A stretch of 55,525 nucleotides of DNA from an uncultured Aquimarina sp. (lineage in GTDB: Bacteria > Bacteroidota > Bacteroidia > Flavobacteriales > Flavobacteriaceae), in NCBI GenBank assembly GCA_947499005.1, contig CANMML010000026.1, positions 1-55,525 on the forward strand, given 5' to 3'. This document shows positions 44,809 through 53,143 of the stretch, in pieces. Position 1 is the stretch's first letter, and the number at the start of each line of letters is the position of its first letter. Below the pieces are notes generated by a model. That model worked only from the letters and a program-made list of their open reading frames with translations, was not told where the DNA came from and ran no database searches. The position numbers and the translations under genes are program-made.

Positions 44809-44994
44809 GCTAATGTTAGATATATGTTAAGTAGTTAGAAAATAAGTGATTATTTTCGTTTAAGCGACACACCAAATCTTTTGTGTTTTGCTTTAATTTT
44901 TATCATTAAAGACCAAATCAAAAGATTTGGTGACTTCACAAAAGACAATAATCTTTGGATTAAATATAAATACTTAATAGCCCAATTTGCTAGC
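44809..44994. repeat. Cassette-boundary repeat 4 (class A)
   Basis: GCTAATGTTAGATATATG at the left. The central palindrome CCAAATCTTTTG ... CAAAAGATTTGG is class A. The right arm around TACTTAATAG pairs with the left TTAAGTA, ending GCTAGC. The 12-nt gap to the start codon on its left is short. It is followed by a second partial repeat carrying the IS110-type remnant. Confidence 0.7.
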
Positions 44995-45012
44995 AACAAT
45001 GTAAAAGCAGTA

Positions 45013-45388
45013 TCCTAGGTTATATAATAAAAACTATAAAACTTCTTTATTATGAAAACGAAGGATATTACAAAATCAAAGTTATTTATAGGGATCGACG
45101 TACACAAGCGAAGTTGGATAATTCACATTGCTACGGATCTTAGAAGATTTAAAAATTTTAAGCAGTTAGCCAGTTATGTAGGTTTGATTTCATCAGTTCA
45201 TCAGAGTGGAGATAATCTCACGACAACAGGATTAACTACTAGAGCGAATTGATTGATGCGGAGGTATCTATAGGCTGAGTATTGAAATATTGACAACTCT
45301 TTAATGGCGTTGACAACACTCAAACACTCTAAAATCATCATTATCATGAAATGGAAAAACAAAAATATCGAATTTTTATAACCTAGGA
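45013..45388 (+). mobile_element. Internally deleted IS110/IS1111-type element
   Basis: Bounded by perfect 12-bp inverted repeats TCCTAGGTTATA (45013-45024) and TATAACCTAGGA (45377-45388). It carries a DEDD-transposase remnant (45052-45252). Short subterminal inverted repeats are the property of the IS1111 branch of IS110. At 376 bp it is far shorter than an autonomous member, so it must rely on a partner if it moves at all. Confidence 0.7.
45052..45252 (+). pseudogene. IS110-family transposase remnant
   Basis: The N-terminus KLFIGIDVHKRSWIIHIATD is the DEDD domain start. It then jumps directly to FKNFKQLASYVGLISSVHQS, the C-terminal Transposase_20 domain, so about 250 residues are missing. 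An in-frame TGA follows RAN, where the normal protein continues (L-M-R-R follows). Non-functional. Confidence 0.85.
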
Positions 45389-45433
45389 TTTAACGAAAGG
45401 GCTTTGCATAGGATATAGTGTTATGGCATGTTA

Positions 45434-46618
45434 TTATTCTTTTTCTGTGTCTTTTATTTCAGGTAAGTTTGTTTGAATTTGGTAATATTTTTTGTCATTC
45501 ATTATATTGTCTCTTACTTTTTCTAACTGTTCAATTAATGGTTCAGGAACATTATATTTCACTCCGAAACTTTTTCTTATTTCAGTATCAGTATGTTTGT
45601 CATATTCTTTCCAGTCAATTTTGGGTGTATTAACAAGGTTAATTTGTTCTCTTATTATTTCTAAAAGTTCTTTTGATTCATTTGAGTTAATATCATAAAA
45701 TTCAAGTTGTCTATATACATCTACCGGATAAGCGTAATGCCAATTTTCAATTGAATTTCTTCTATAATACCAACCACCTTCTTTAAAGTTTCTAATCACA
45801 ATTTTTTGAAGAATAATTGTATCTAGAGAAACTTTATTGTCTTTAGAAAATGTCGATTTCAAACTCATTATTTGGTCGATTGAACTTTCAGTATGCCATT
45901 TTTTTAAAATACTTATTGTTTTCTCTTGAAATTCAATTCCATATTCAATTTTGGCTTTGGCTAATTGTTGGTCAACATAATTATAATCTGTTTCAAATTT
46001 TTTAAAATAAGTTTTATTGAGTATTTTTTGATTAACTGACGTTGTGATTTTTAAAGTAAATGCTGTTAATAAACAAATTAAGAATGAAAAGAGTATCCAT
46101 TTTCCAGAATGATAAATTCGTCTAACTATAAACCAATTATGAGAAAAAACTACAATTGGAATTAGAATAAATAAAAGCCAATATTCCTCAAATAGGTTTA
46201 ATTGATTATCATATCCAGGCATTCCATATAAAACAAATGGTATAACTGAACCAAATCGAGCAATCATCATAAAAATTAGCCAAAAAAGGAAAATAATATT
46301 TGTGCGTGCGTATTGTTTATAAATTCGGTCTTTTTTTCTTTTGTGATTGTTATTTGACATCCAAATAGAGACTGTAATTGAAAGACCTAAAACTGTTCCA
46401 AGTGTAGCAAAGAAGTAATTGTAAAATTGTAATTCTAATTCTCTTAGAATTAGTAAATCAGCCGATAGAGTTGTGAAAAAGCGAAATAATTCTCGAAAAT
46501 AATTAAAAGTTAGCGTAATTATAATTGCAGAAAACAAGCCTAAAACAATGCCAATCCAAAAATTTTGTCTTCCAATATTTTGAATCGATATTTTTTCTTT
46601 GCTAAATTTTCTTATCAT
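45434..46618 (-). CDS. Four-helix membrane protein with cytosolic C-terminal domain
   Basis: 394 aa. Membrane segments near 21-42, 65-90, 107-130, 143-162 and 173-190, then about 200 soluble residues rich in Lys/Glu (KKWHTESSIDQIMSLKS, DIKDTEKE-type tail). Similar in layout and local sequence to the protein at 50297-50887: both have GI(V/I)(L/I)GL, N(Y)YF and WMSN motifs at the same places. Function unknown. Single-gene cassette. Confidence 0.65.
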   Translation of the reverse strand: MIRKFSKEKISIQNIGRQNFWIGIVLGLFSAIIITLTFNYFRELFRFFTTLSADLLILRELELQFYNYFFATLGTVLGLSITVSIWMSNNNHKRKKDRIYKQYARTNIIFLFWLIFMMIARFGSVIPFVLYGMPGYDNQLNLFEEYWLLFILIPIVVFSHNWFIVRRIYHSGKWILFSFLICLLTAFTLKITTSVNQKILNKTYFKKFETDYNYVDQQLAKAKIEYGIEFQEKTISILKKWHTESSIDQIMSLKSTFSKDNKVSLDTIILQKIVIRNFKEGGWYYRRNSIENWHYAYPVDVYRQLEFYDINSNESKELLEIIREQINLVNTPKIDWKEYDKHTDTEIRKSFGVKYNVPEPLIEQLEKVRDNIMNDKKYYQIQTNLPEIKDTEKE

Positions 46619-46644
46619 TTACGGATTTCGTGTTTAATGTGACA

Positions 46645-46812
46645 CAACGCCAAATATATGAATAGGAGCAAGGCTAGCAAGCCTGAACCAATCGATTTAT
46701 CTGAGCATTTTTATTTCTTGTTTAATTTATAAAAATTTAGCGCCTTTGCAAAAAGGGAATGACCTTTTGTTCTAACTCTAAAATTGCTCTCATTTCATAT
46801 ATGATGTTACCA
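46645..46812. repeat. Cassette-boundary repeat 5 (class A, shorter)
   Basis: Arms ATATATGAATAGGAGCAA (about 46654-46671) and TTGCTCTCATTTCATATAT pair over nearly their full length. The outer ends read ACAACG and GTTACC. 26 nt from the start on its left and 7 nt from the stop on its right. Confidence 0.75.
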
Positions 46813-46819
46813 ATAGGTC

Positions 46820-47599
46820 TTAATCTTTATATTCCTTTCCTTCTCCGTCAATGTATCCGGTTTCACCATTTGGTAGTTTAAATTTAGCAAGTCCATAAAC
46901 ATATTTATTCACTTCTGCGTATTTGCATTCAGTTATTCCGAAATAACCATATCTATTTTTAATTTCAACCTTTAGTAAGTCTGAATCATAATCATATTTG
47001 ATATCGTCATAAAAAGTTAGTTTCTTTTTATATAAAATTCCTTTTTTGTTTGTTTTTTCTATTATTAAGGCAAATGGGAAAATTTTTATAAAACTATAAT
47101 TGTATCTATATTCATCAAATTCTATTTTTCTTAAATTAAATTGTGTTTTTAGATTACTATATGTTGGTATGTCACTTGTTGATAATGATTGATATTGCGC
47201 AAAGTAGATTTTGTTTATTCCTTTTTTTGAGATAGAATCTATTTGAGTTGGAGAGTTTTCTTTTTCATTATCATAATATATATTTTCAGTTAGTATGTAT
47301 TCTTTATTAGTTTCAATAATTTCATAAACATAATTGGCTGGATTTCCACAAGACGCATATACATTGATAATGGGATTTAATTCTTTTTCGCCCCTGTTAT
47401 TAATATAAAAAAGGTTATTTTGATTGTCTAATACTTGTCGATAATCTCCTAAATACTTAATAAATTTTAATTCCTCAACCATTACTTTTTCATCTAATTC
47501 AGGAGTCTTGGATGTTTTAGAAGCTAGTGAATCTGTTACCTGTGAAAATCCATAATTAGTTATTACAGGAAATATAAAGATTAATAATATGTATTTCAT
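46820..47599 (-). CDS. Secreted protein, WG-repeat-like
   Basis: 259 aa. The signal peptide ends at GFSQVTD. The mature part contains short FYINNRGEKEL, RYGYFGITE and GETGYIDGEGKEY motifs reminiscent of WG/KWG repeats, but only two or three are seen. Function unknown. Single-gene cassette between repeats 5 and 6; its start codon is 12 nt from repeat 6. Confidence 0.55.
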   Translation of the reverse strand: MKYILLIFIFPVITNYGFSQVTDSLASKTSKTPELDEKVMVEELKFIKYLGDYRQVLDNQNNLFYINNRGEKELNPIINVYASCGNPANYVYEIIETNKEYILTENIYYDNEKENSPTQIDSISKKGINKIYFAQYQSLSTSDIPTYSNLKTQFNLRKIEFDEYRYNYSFIKIFPFALIIEKTNKKGILYKKKLTFYDDIKYDYDSDLLKVEIKNRYGYFGITECKYAEVNKYVYGLAKFKLPNGETGYIDGEGKEYKD

Positions 47600-47611
47600 T
47601 CTTTGCTTATT

Positions 47612-47781
47612 GGTAACGATGAGTATATGTTTTTGTGCGTGCAGAAGTTCGAGGAAACAGGTTTAGCACGAGCGTATACCTTTTTGTTTATTGCTAATTT
47701 AATTCAAAATGTAATAAATCAAAATTGTATGCGCGGAAAACCGAAACAAAACTACACACCACCCCTTAAGAAACATATACA
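47612..47781. repeat. Cassette-boundary repeat 6 (class B), split by IS
   Basis: Begins GGTAACGATGAGTATATG. It shares GTAATAAATCAAAATTGTAT with repeat 2 and carries the GCACGAGCGTATAC hairpin arm. It stops at AACATATACA, where the IS1182-type remnant begins; the missing end GTGTTAG resumes at 48284. Confidence 0.8.
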
Positions 47782-48283
47782 GTGTGCCTGTTGCACAATC
47801 TTTGTTCAAGGTATAATTATTTCGTAACTTAATATATGCAAGGAGTCAAGGTTTATCAGGGAAAATTATTCAATCACTTTCAATTTAGTGAACGAGTACC
47901 GTCCACTAATTTTTATAGGCATTTAAAAGAAGTGTTACACCTAGATTTTCTGTATGGATTCATTTTTTGACACACTCATTCAATTTCTGGGTATGAGAAA
48001 AGTAAATACAATTGGAATTGATCAAGCTAATAAAGTGATGCATTTATCAGCGATGGCTTATAACTTGAAAAAAGTATCTAAGATTCATTAAAAAACATGT
48101 GAAAATAGGGTAGGAGTACTAAGTATATCAAAATCACTTAAAAACATCATTGAGGATTTAAATAAATGCTTTTTAAACCTTGTAAGTATTAAACGATTTA
48201 TTCATTTAAATATCTATTCATCCTTGAAAGTCAATTTTGAAATAGATTTTTAAGGAATTTAATGAGGCGTTCAACGGTTACTG
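47782..48283 (+). mobile_element. Internally deleted IS1182-type element
   Basis: About 500 bp. The left end GTGTGCCTGTTGCACAA is identical to that of the larger copy at 51430, and the right end has CAACGGTTACTG. The transposase frame starts at ATG 47836 (MQGVKVYQGKLFNHFQ), keeps about 40 codons, then jumps to the C-terminal segment (QFLGMRKVNTIGIDQANKVM). Stops and frameshifts follow. A deletion derivative of the same IS. Confidence 0.85.
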
Positions 48284-48290
48284 GTGTTAG

Positions 48291-48488
48291 TGAAAGTTAT
48301 TGTTTTTACTGTCAAATACTTAAGTCTTGTACTCATATAAAATTCTCAATCCATTTTTATAGCAACTAAGCACCAAATTGAAAAGGAAAAATTTGTAAAC
48401 TTTTTTTGATTAAAATCTACTATTCCAAGGCTCTAAAATGTGACTTGGAATAGTAGATTTTAAACTGAATAGGTATTACCCTTCCACA
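48291..48488. terminator. Long hairpin downstream of the Cry-like gene
   Basis: A perfect 18-bp inverted repeat, arms at 48412-48429 and 48444-48461 (AAAATCTACTATTCCAAG and its complement), with a 14-nt loop and A/T flanks, 28 nt after the stop of the toxin gene. A strong intrinsic terminator acting on the minus strand and probably on both. The rest of the stretch (48291-48411) shows nothing recognisable. Confidence 0.85.
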
Positions 48489-49955
48489 TTATTCTAAAAC
48501 TTCTCCATTTTTACCGATAGTATTTGAACGTTCTTTTATATAATTCCAATACGCAAGTCTTTGCAATTCCCAATCATCGTGTATTGCTAAGTTTTGAATG
48601 TTTTCTTCTTCTTTTTCCGTTGACACACCACAGTATTTTTCTATTTCATGTATATCCATTTTTTTAACGGAAGTTACATATAGTATTTGTGCCAATTTTG
48701 ACAGTATCTGGTTGCTAGGTTTGTCTAATTTGAATCCAAAAATGGCACAATCTGCACATTTGTAATACGCGCTCTCTCCCATAATTTTAATACTAGAAAG
48801 AATGTGTCCAGGGTATCCACGATGATGATTAGTACCTGTTGGGTATTTACCTCCCATCACATCGGTCCAATGGTTACTTTTTTTGAAATAAAAACGCATC
48901 GCATTTATAATTTCACTAGAACGTACTTCTATCACTCTAATAGGCCCATCGAAATCTTTTATATTGAACCAAAAAAAATCTCCTCCCTTTTTATTTCCCA
49001 TTCTACCAGTAGAAGTAATATCATTTGGACCACCACCGTCCCGATACCTAACCTCCATAGCGTCCAATCGGTCATGTCCCCATACATTAATTCCAGTAAT
49101 AGGTAATTTAGGAGGACTGTTTGGGGCGGCAAACTCTTTACTAGAACACGTACCAAAAGCTTCCGTATAAATTTCTCTATCCTGACTTATAGAGACTGGC
49201 TCTGGGTATTTGGTAACATCAAAATATTCCCACAGGGTTTTAAAATCTAGAACAGTTAATGTTGTTTCTCTATTAAAGTTGTTTACTGCAGACCAGCGTC
49301 TATGAAATTTATCCTCTGGGCCATGCGTATTGAAAATATGAGTTGCTCCAGCTGAATGTTGTTGTTCCACATACGTTGTATATGTAGCGATAGTTTCTGT
49401 TAACAAGACCTTTATCCTTTCTATAGAACTCTCGGTCTTTCCCCATTGAGCTCCAAACAATACACCAGTACGAAGTAGGCTTAGTTGAAGATTTGCAAAT
49501 TGCGCAAAAAGTGGAAGTAAAAAAACTTCGTGTCCTGGAGATTGGAAATGATAACGTTTTGATAGAAAGAGGCCTTCTATAAAATCATATTTACTACTAA
49601 TTGTTCTATAATCTGGTTCGTCGTGGGCAAGAGCCGTTAGGAACTCTGCAATGTTAGCATTAAATCCATTCAAGTCATTTTTTAAACTAATCCAGAGTGC
49701 TTCGCTAATTCTTTGCGCCACTAATCTTTCAACTCTATGTTTAATAGAGTCCCAAACATCTGGACTATTTGGAGGCCATAAAAGACCTGTTACACCAGAT
49801 AATAATCCCCCTACTTTTGGCACCTGCCCAAGTCCGAGTAGAATTGCCTCTCTAGTAAGATCATTGTAATCGCTATCCGAGCTGTTTACTCCATTTTTAA
49901 TGATCATTTTTTCTTTTTCAATTTCTTTTTCAATTTCTTTTTTAGATTGTTTCAT
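48489..49955 (-). CDS. Cry-type insecticidal delta-endotoxin homologue
   Basis: 488 aa. Domain I, the pore-forming helical bundle, spans about 31-262: VGGLLSGVTGLLWP (48-61), FLLPLFAQFANLQLSLLRTG (145-164), FGAQWG, and the conserved block RETTLTVLDFKTLWEYFDV (229-247) then DREIYTE (259-265), diagnostic for Bacillus Cry toxins. Residues about 286-411 form a jacalin-like beta-prism lectin domain (DAMEVRYRDGGG, NAMRFYF, SSIKIMGES). The CBM-like domain III is absent. No signal peptide; a charged EIEKEIEKEK start encoded by a short tandem repeat. It should permeabilise invertebrate gut cells by analogy; the host is unknown. Confidence 0.9.
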   Translation of the reverse strand: MKQSKKEIEKEIEKEKMIIKNGVNSSDSDYNDLTREAILLGLGQVPKVGGLLSGVTGLLWPPNSPDVWDSIKHRVERLVAQRISEALWISLKNDLNGFNANIAEFLTALAHDEPDYRTISSKYDFIEGLFLSKRYHFQSPGHEVFLLPLFAQFANLQLSLLRTGVLFGAQWGKTESSIERIKVLLTETIATYTTYVEQQHSAGATHIFNTHGPEDKFHRRWSAVNNFNRETTLTVLDFKTLWEYFDVTKYPEPVSISQDREIYTEAFGTCSSKEFAAPNSPPKLPITGINVWGHDRLDAMEVRYRDGGGPNDITSTGRMGNKKGGDFFWFNIKDFDGPIRVIEVRSSEIINAMRFYFKKSNHWTDVMGGKYPTGTNHHRGYPGHILSSIKIMGESAYYKCADCAIFGFKLDKPSNQILSKLAQILYVTSVKKMDIHEIEKYCGVSTEKEEENIQNLAIHDDWELQRLAYWNYIKERSNTIGKNGEVLE

Positions 49956-50101
49956 TAGTGTTTGTTTTTAGTAAAGAGAGTTTTTTACGCCCTTTGATTA
50001 TAAAAGAAAAGAAAACCTAATGGACCTTAGAAGGAGTAGCTTTTTCAGTTGTTGTAGTAGTTTGTCAATTATAGAGTAAACATACTATCGGTTTAATTTT
50101 T

Positions 50102-50294
50102 GCTAACGGTAAGCATAAGAAATGTAGGGCGGCGGGTTAGAACCAACTCTAGGTTTATAATTAAACCAAATATAATGTTTTGTGTTTATCTTTAATGTTG
50201 AAAGACCAAATTTTATATTTGGCGGACTTTATAAATGTACACAGACCTTTGGGTTTAGCACAAACACTCTATGTTTTAGTGTTGTACAATGTTA
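50102..50294. repeat. Cassette-boundary repeat 7 (class A)
   Basis: GCTAACGGTAAGCATAAGAA at the left, CTCTATGTTTTAGTG and GTACAATGTTA at the right. Centre CCAAATATAATG ... TTTTATATTTGG. The right end is only 2 nt from the TAA of the next gene. 146 nt separate its left end from the Cry-like start, room for a promoter. Confidence 0.85.
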
Positions 50295-50296
50295 TT

Positions 50297-50887
50297 TTAT
50301 ACTGTGCTTAAAATTGAACCAAAAATTATTACAACTGTTAGTGAAATCAATATTTCTTTGCCTGATTTGAAAATATCTGAAATGGAAGACCAACAGAATA
50401 AAAAGACAAATAGAGGAAAGATAAAAGCTAAATATCCAATGTCATTTTCTAGAGTCAAATCAGGCCCCATGAAAAAGAAAAGTAACCTAAAGAAAAAAAG
50501 CATTGAACTGAATAGAATCCAAATTGGATTAATTTGAGCCATTCTGAATTTTTGAGTTTTATATCGGCTACCTATTTGCGGGTTACTCATCCATAGATAA
50601 GTTGTGTAACAAAAAGCAAACGCCACAGATAAAAATCCTATTAATAGGAAGTAATAATTTGAAATATCATAATCTAAGCTCATTGATTCGTCAAAATTCA
50701 TTCCTAGGTTAGCAAATCTTAAAACTAGCCTAAAAAGTGAATTTAGTATTATACTAAATCCCAAACCAATGATAATTCCTGAATAGAATCTGAATTTACC
50801 AATTACGTTTACTTTAAAGTTTGGTTTTATTATATACAACTTAGAAGAATCAACATTTATGTTATTTAATTTAATTCTGGTAACCAC
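50297..50887 (-). CDS. Four-helix membrane protein, paralogue of 45434-46618
   Basis: 196 aa. Membrane segments around 37-56, 78-100, 118-138, 148-166 and 174-192. Shares GIIIGL, NYYF, WMSN and the following basic loop with the 394-aa protein, but lacks its soluble C-terminal domain: the chain ends in the last hydrophobic segment (GSILSTV), almost at the repeat. It may be truncated at the cassette boundary. It overlaps the end of the upstream gene by 22 nt. Confidence 0.65.
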   Translation of the reverse strand: MVTRIKLNNINVDSSKLYIIKPNFKVNVIGKFRFYSGIIIGLGFSIILNSLFRLVLRFANLGMNFDESMSLDYDISNYYFLLIGFLSVAFAFCYTTYLWMSNPQIGSRYKTQKFRMAQINPIWILFSSMLFFFRLLFFFMGPDLTLENDIGYLAFIFPLFVFLFCWSSISDIFKSGKEILISLTVVIIFGSILSTV

Positions 50888-51222
50888 TCCATTTTTACAA
50901 TTTTGAAAGCTGTTGTCTCAATTTTAACCCAAGATTCTTTAGTAGCTCCTTTTTTATCTATGTATTTGACTTTTCTGATACGAGTTTTTTCACCACTAAC
51001 TCCCATTACTTCTGTTTGTACGCCAAAACTAATTTTAAATTTAGGGAATGGACCTGTTTCAAATAGCTTAGGTAATTTAATTTCTATTAATTCTAGTTTT
51101 TTCTTTCTTAATTCCTTAGTTATATCATCTTTATTATCATCAGCGGATTGGTCTAAATAAGAAAATACAAACATTATAAGAACAAGGATAATAACAGCAA
51201 GTATTAACACTATTGCGTTCAT
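50866..51222 (-). CDS. Single-pass membrane protein, unknown
   Basis: 118 aa. N-terminal transmembrane helix (4-21), then a soluble part with KLFETGPFPKFKISFGVQTE and a basic IRKVKYIDKKGATKE segment. First gene of a two-gene cassette; its 3' end overlaps the membrane-protein gene downstream by 22 nt. No family recognised. Confidence 0.6.
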   Translation of the reverse strand: MNAIVLILAVIILVLIMFVFSYLDQSADDNKDDITKELRKKKLELIEIKLPKLFETGPFPKFKISFGVQTEVMGVSGEKTRIRKVKYIDKKGATKESWVKIETTAFKIVKMEWLPELN

Positions 51223-51247
51223 TCTATATTTTGGTTTTTAATATTAT

Positions 51248-51429
51248 ACAACGTTGGTTATGAGAAAGGTAGAGCGTAGGTTTGGCGCTAACTCCACGTT
51301 TATAGCTAAGCCAAATATAATGTTTTGTGTTTATCTTCAATATTGAAACACCAAATTTTATATTTGGCGACATAACAGATTCGCCCAAACCTTTCAATCA
51401 AACTTAAACTGCCCTATGTTTTTTATACA
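51248..51429. repeat. Cassette-boundary repeat 8 (class A), split by IS
   Basis: Left end ACAACGTTGGTTATGAGAAA; AGGTTTGGCG pairs with CGCCCAAACCT; centre CCAAATATAATGTTTTGTG ... ATTTTATATTTGG; right arm CCCTATGTTTTTTATACA. Interrupted by the IS at 51430; the rest, ATGTTAGC, is at 53130-53137. Confidence 0.85.
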
Positions 51430-53129
51430 GTGTGCCTGTTGCACAACCCTTGTTCAAGATAGTATTATTTCGTAACTTAATGTATGCAAGGAGTCAAGGT
51501 TTATCAAGAAAAATTATTCAATCACTTTCAAATGAGTGATCGGATACCACCCACTAATTTTTATAGACGTTTAAAAGAAGTTTTACACTTAGATTTTCTG
51601 TATAGTACTACCAAGAAATACTATGGATTGAGTGGTCAAAAGAGCATTGATCCAGTAGTTTTTTTCAAAATGTGCTTGGTGGGTTATTTAGAAAATATCA
51701 TCAGTGATCGTCGTTTAGTAGAGCATTGTAGTTTGCGCTTGGACATTCTCTATTTTTTAGGTTATGATATTGATGAAGAGCTTCCGTGGCATTCTACGAT
51801 TAGTCGTACCCGTCAACTATTTCCAGAAGCAGTTTTTGAAAAAGTGTTTGTTCATGTTTTTGAGATGTGCGTTAGTAAAGGTATGGTGAAAGGGAGTACT
51901 CAAGCGATAGATTCGGCTCCTGTCAAGGCGAACTTCTATGGATAGTTTAGAGTTAAAAGTCCCTGCAAACATTTAGAAACACACCTTGCCGCAATACGTC
52001 ATATCAGTTATGGAGATAGAGAAACCTATAGAAAGTCTAAGGAAAATAAAGCTAGTGATGAACAACGTCAACTTACAGCGAGTGCCCAAGAATTAAAGTC
52101 CATCACCTCTAGAAATAAACATTGGAGTAAAACCCAAGACCGTCGTCAAGGCTCAGGCAATAAGGGTAGTAGATATACGAGTAACAAAACTCATTATAGT
52201 CCTACGGATCCAGATGCACGTATTAGTGTTAAACCCGGCAAAGCAAGGAAACTTAATTACAGTAGTCAACTTAGTGTAGATACGTCTCATCATGTTATTA
52301 CAGATATCAAAGCGTATCATGCCGATGGTAAGGATAGTCAATACTTATCGGACATTGTAGATCGTTTACATCAACGTTTATGGCGATCAGGTTTTAAGTT
52401 AGAAAATGTATTAGCAGATACAGGTTATAGTAGTGGCGAAAATTATGCTTATTTAGAGCAAAAAGGTATTGTAGGTTATATTCCCGCACATGGTACTTAT
52501 AAAGGAGGCCCCGACGGGTTTGATTATATAGAAAGCAAAGATCATTATCTATGCCCTAATGGCTCCATAGTTCCATTTAAGAAAGACTTTTTAGATCACC
52601 GCACCCAAACGAAGAAGAAAGAATATCGTATATCAAGTAAAATCTGTTCACAGTGTTCACTAGGTGAAAAGTGCCTAGGAAAAGCAGCAAAAGAAAAGCG
52701 TATTACAGTGACTTATTATAGAGCAGAATACGAGCGAAACATAGCTCGATTGAATACTCCTAAGGGGAAATTTATGAAATCCAAGAGACAGAGTACCGTA
52801 GAACCAGTTTTTGGTACGCTTACCCAATTTTTGGGTATGCGAAAAGTAAATACACTAGGTATTTCTCAGGCGAACAAAGTCATGCATTTATCAGCCATGG
52901 CCTACAACTTGAAAAAGTATCTAAAATTCACTACAAAACATGTAAAAATAGGGGTAGGAGTACTTGACATATCAAAAGCACTTAAAAACATCATTGAGGA
53001 CTTAAATAAAGACTTTTTAAGCCTTGTAAATATTTTGACAACTTACTCAACTCAACCCATTATTCTTCCTTAGAAAGCCATTTTTGAAATAGGTTTTAGT
53101 GAATTTAATGGGTTGTGCAACGGTTACCA
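51430..53129 (+). mobile_element. IS1182-type insertion sequence in a boundary repeat
   Basis: About 1.7 kb. Inverted ends share GTTGCACAACCC (51438-51449) and GGGTTGTGCAAC (53110-53121). The outermost bases (GTGTGCCT; GGTTACCA) are taken as IS because they recur at the second copy. Joining the flanks TTATACA and ATGTTAGC restores an ordinary repeat end of normal length, so the insertion shows no clear target duplication under this boundary choice. Confidence 0.85.
51484..53073 (+). pseudogene. IS1182-family transposase, disrupted
   Basis: About 530 codons in one frame, broken by a TAG at 51943-51945. Residues 1-150 are DUF772 (YYGLSGQKSIDPVVFFKMCL, HSTISRTRQL, QAIDSAPVKAN), followed downstream by the DDE half with DTGYSS and QSTVEPVFGTL. 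Around 51935-51980 the local +2 frame reads MDSLELKVPAN, the sequence expected there. Two small deletions (about 2 nt and 1 nt) that jointly restore the frame would explain this. Probably inactive. Confidence 0.85.
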
Positions 53130-53143
53130 ATGTTAGCAAAAGT

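Larger units (their letters stand above)
44993..45427. repeat. Partial boundary repeat interrupted by an IS remnant
   Basis: Left piece GCAACAATGTAAAAGC (44993-45008) resembles the left end of repeat 1; right piece TTTGCATAGGATATAGTGTT (about 45403-45422) resembles the right end of repeat 3. The material in between is the IS110-type remnant, so this is probably a repeat split by insertion. The right end is about 7 nt from a stop codon, as at the other boundaries. Confidence 0.45.

Noticed and set aside
47603..47827. 74-aa forward ORF
   Set aside because: It lies wholly in boundary repeat 6 and the IS end; the translation is repeat sequence.
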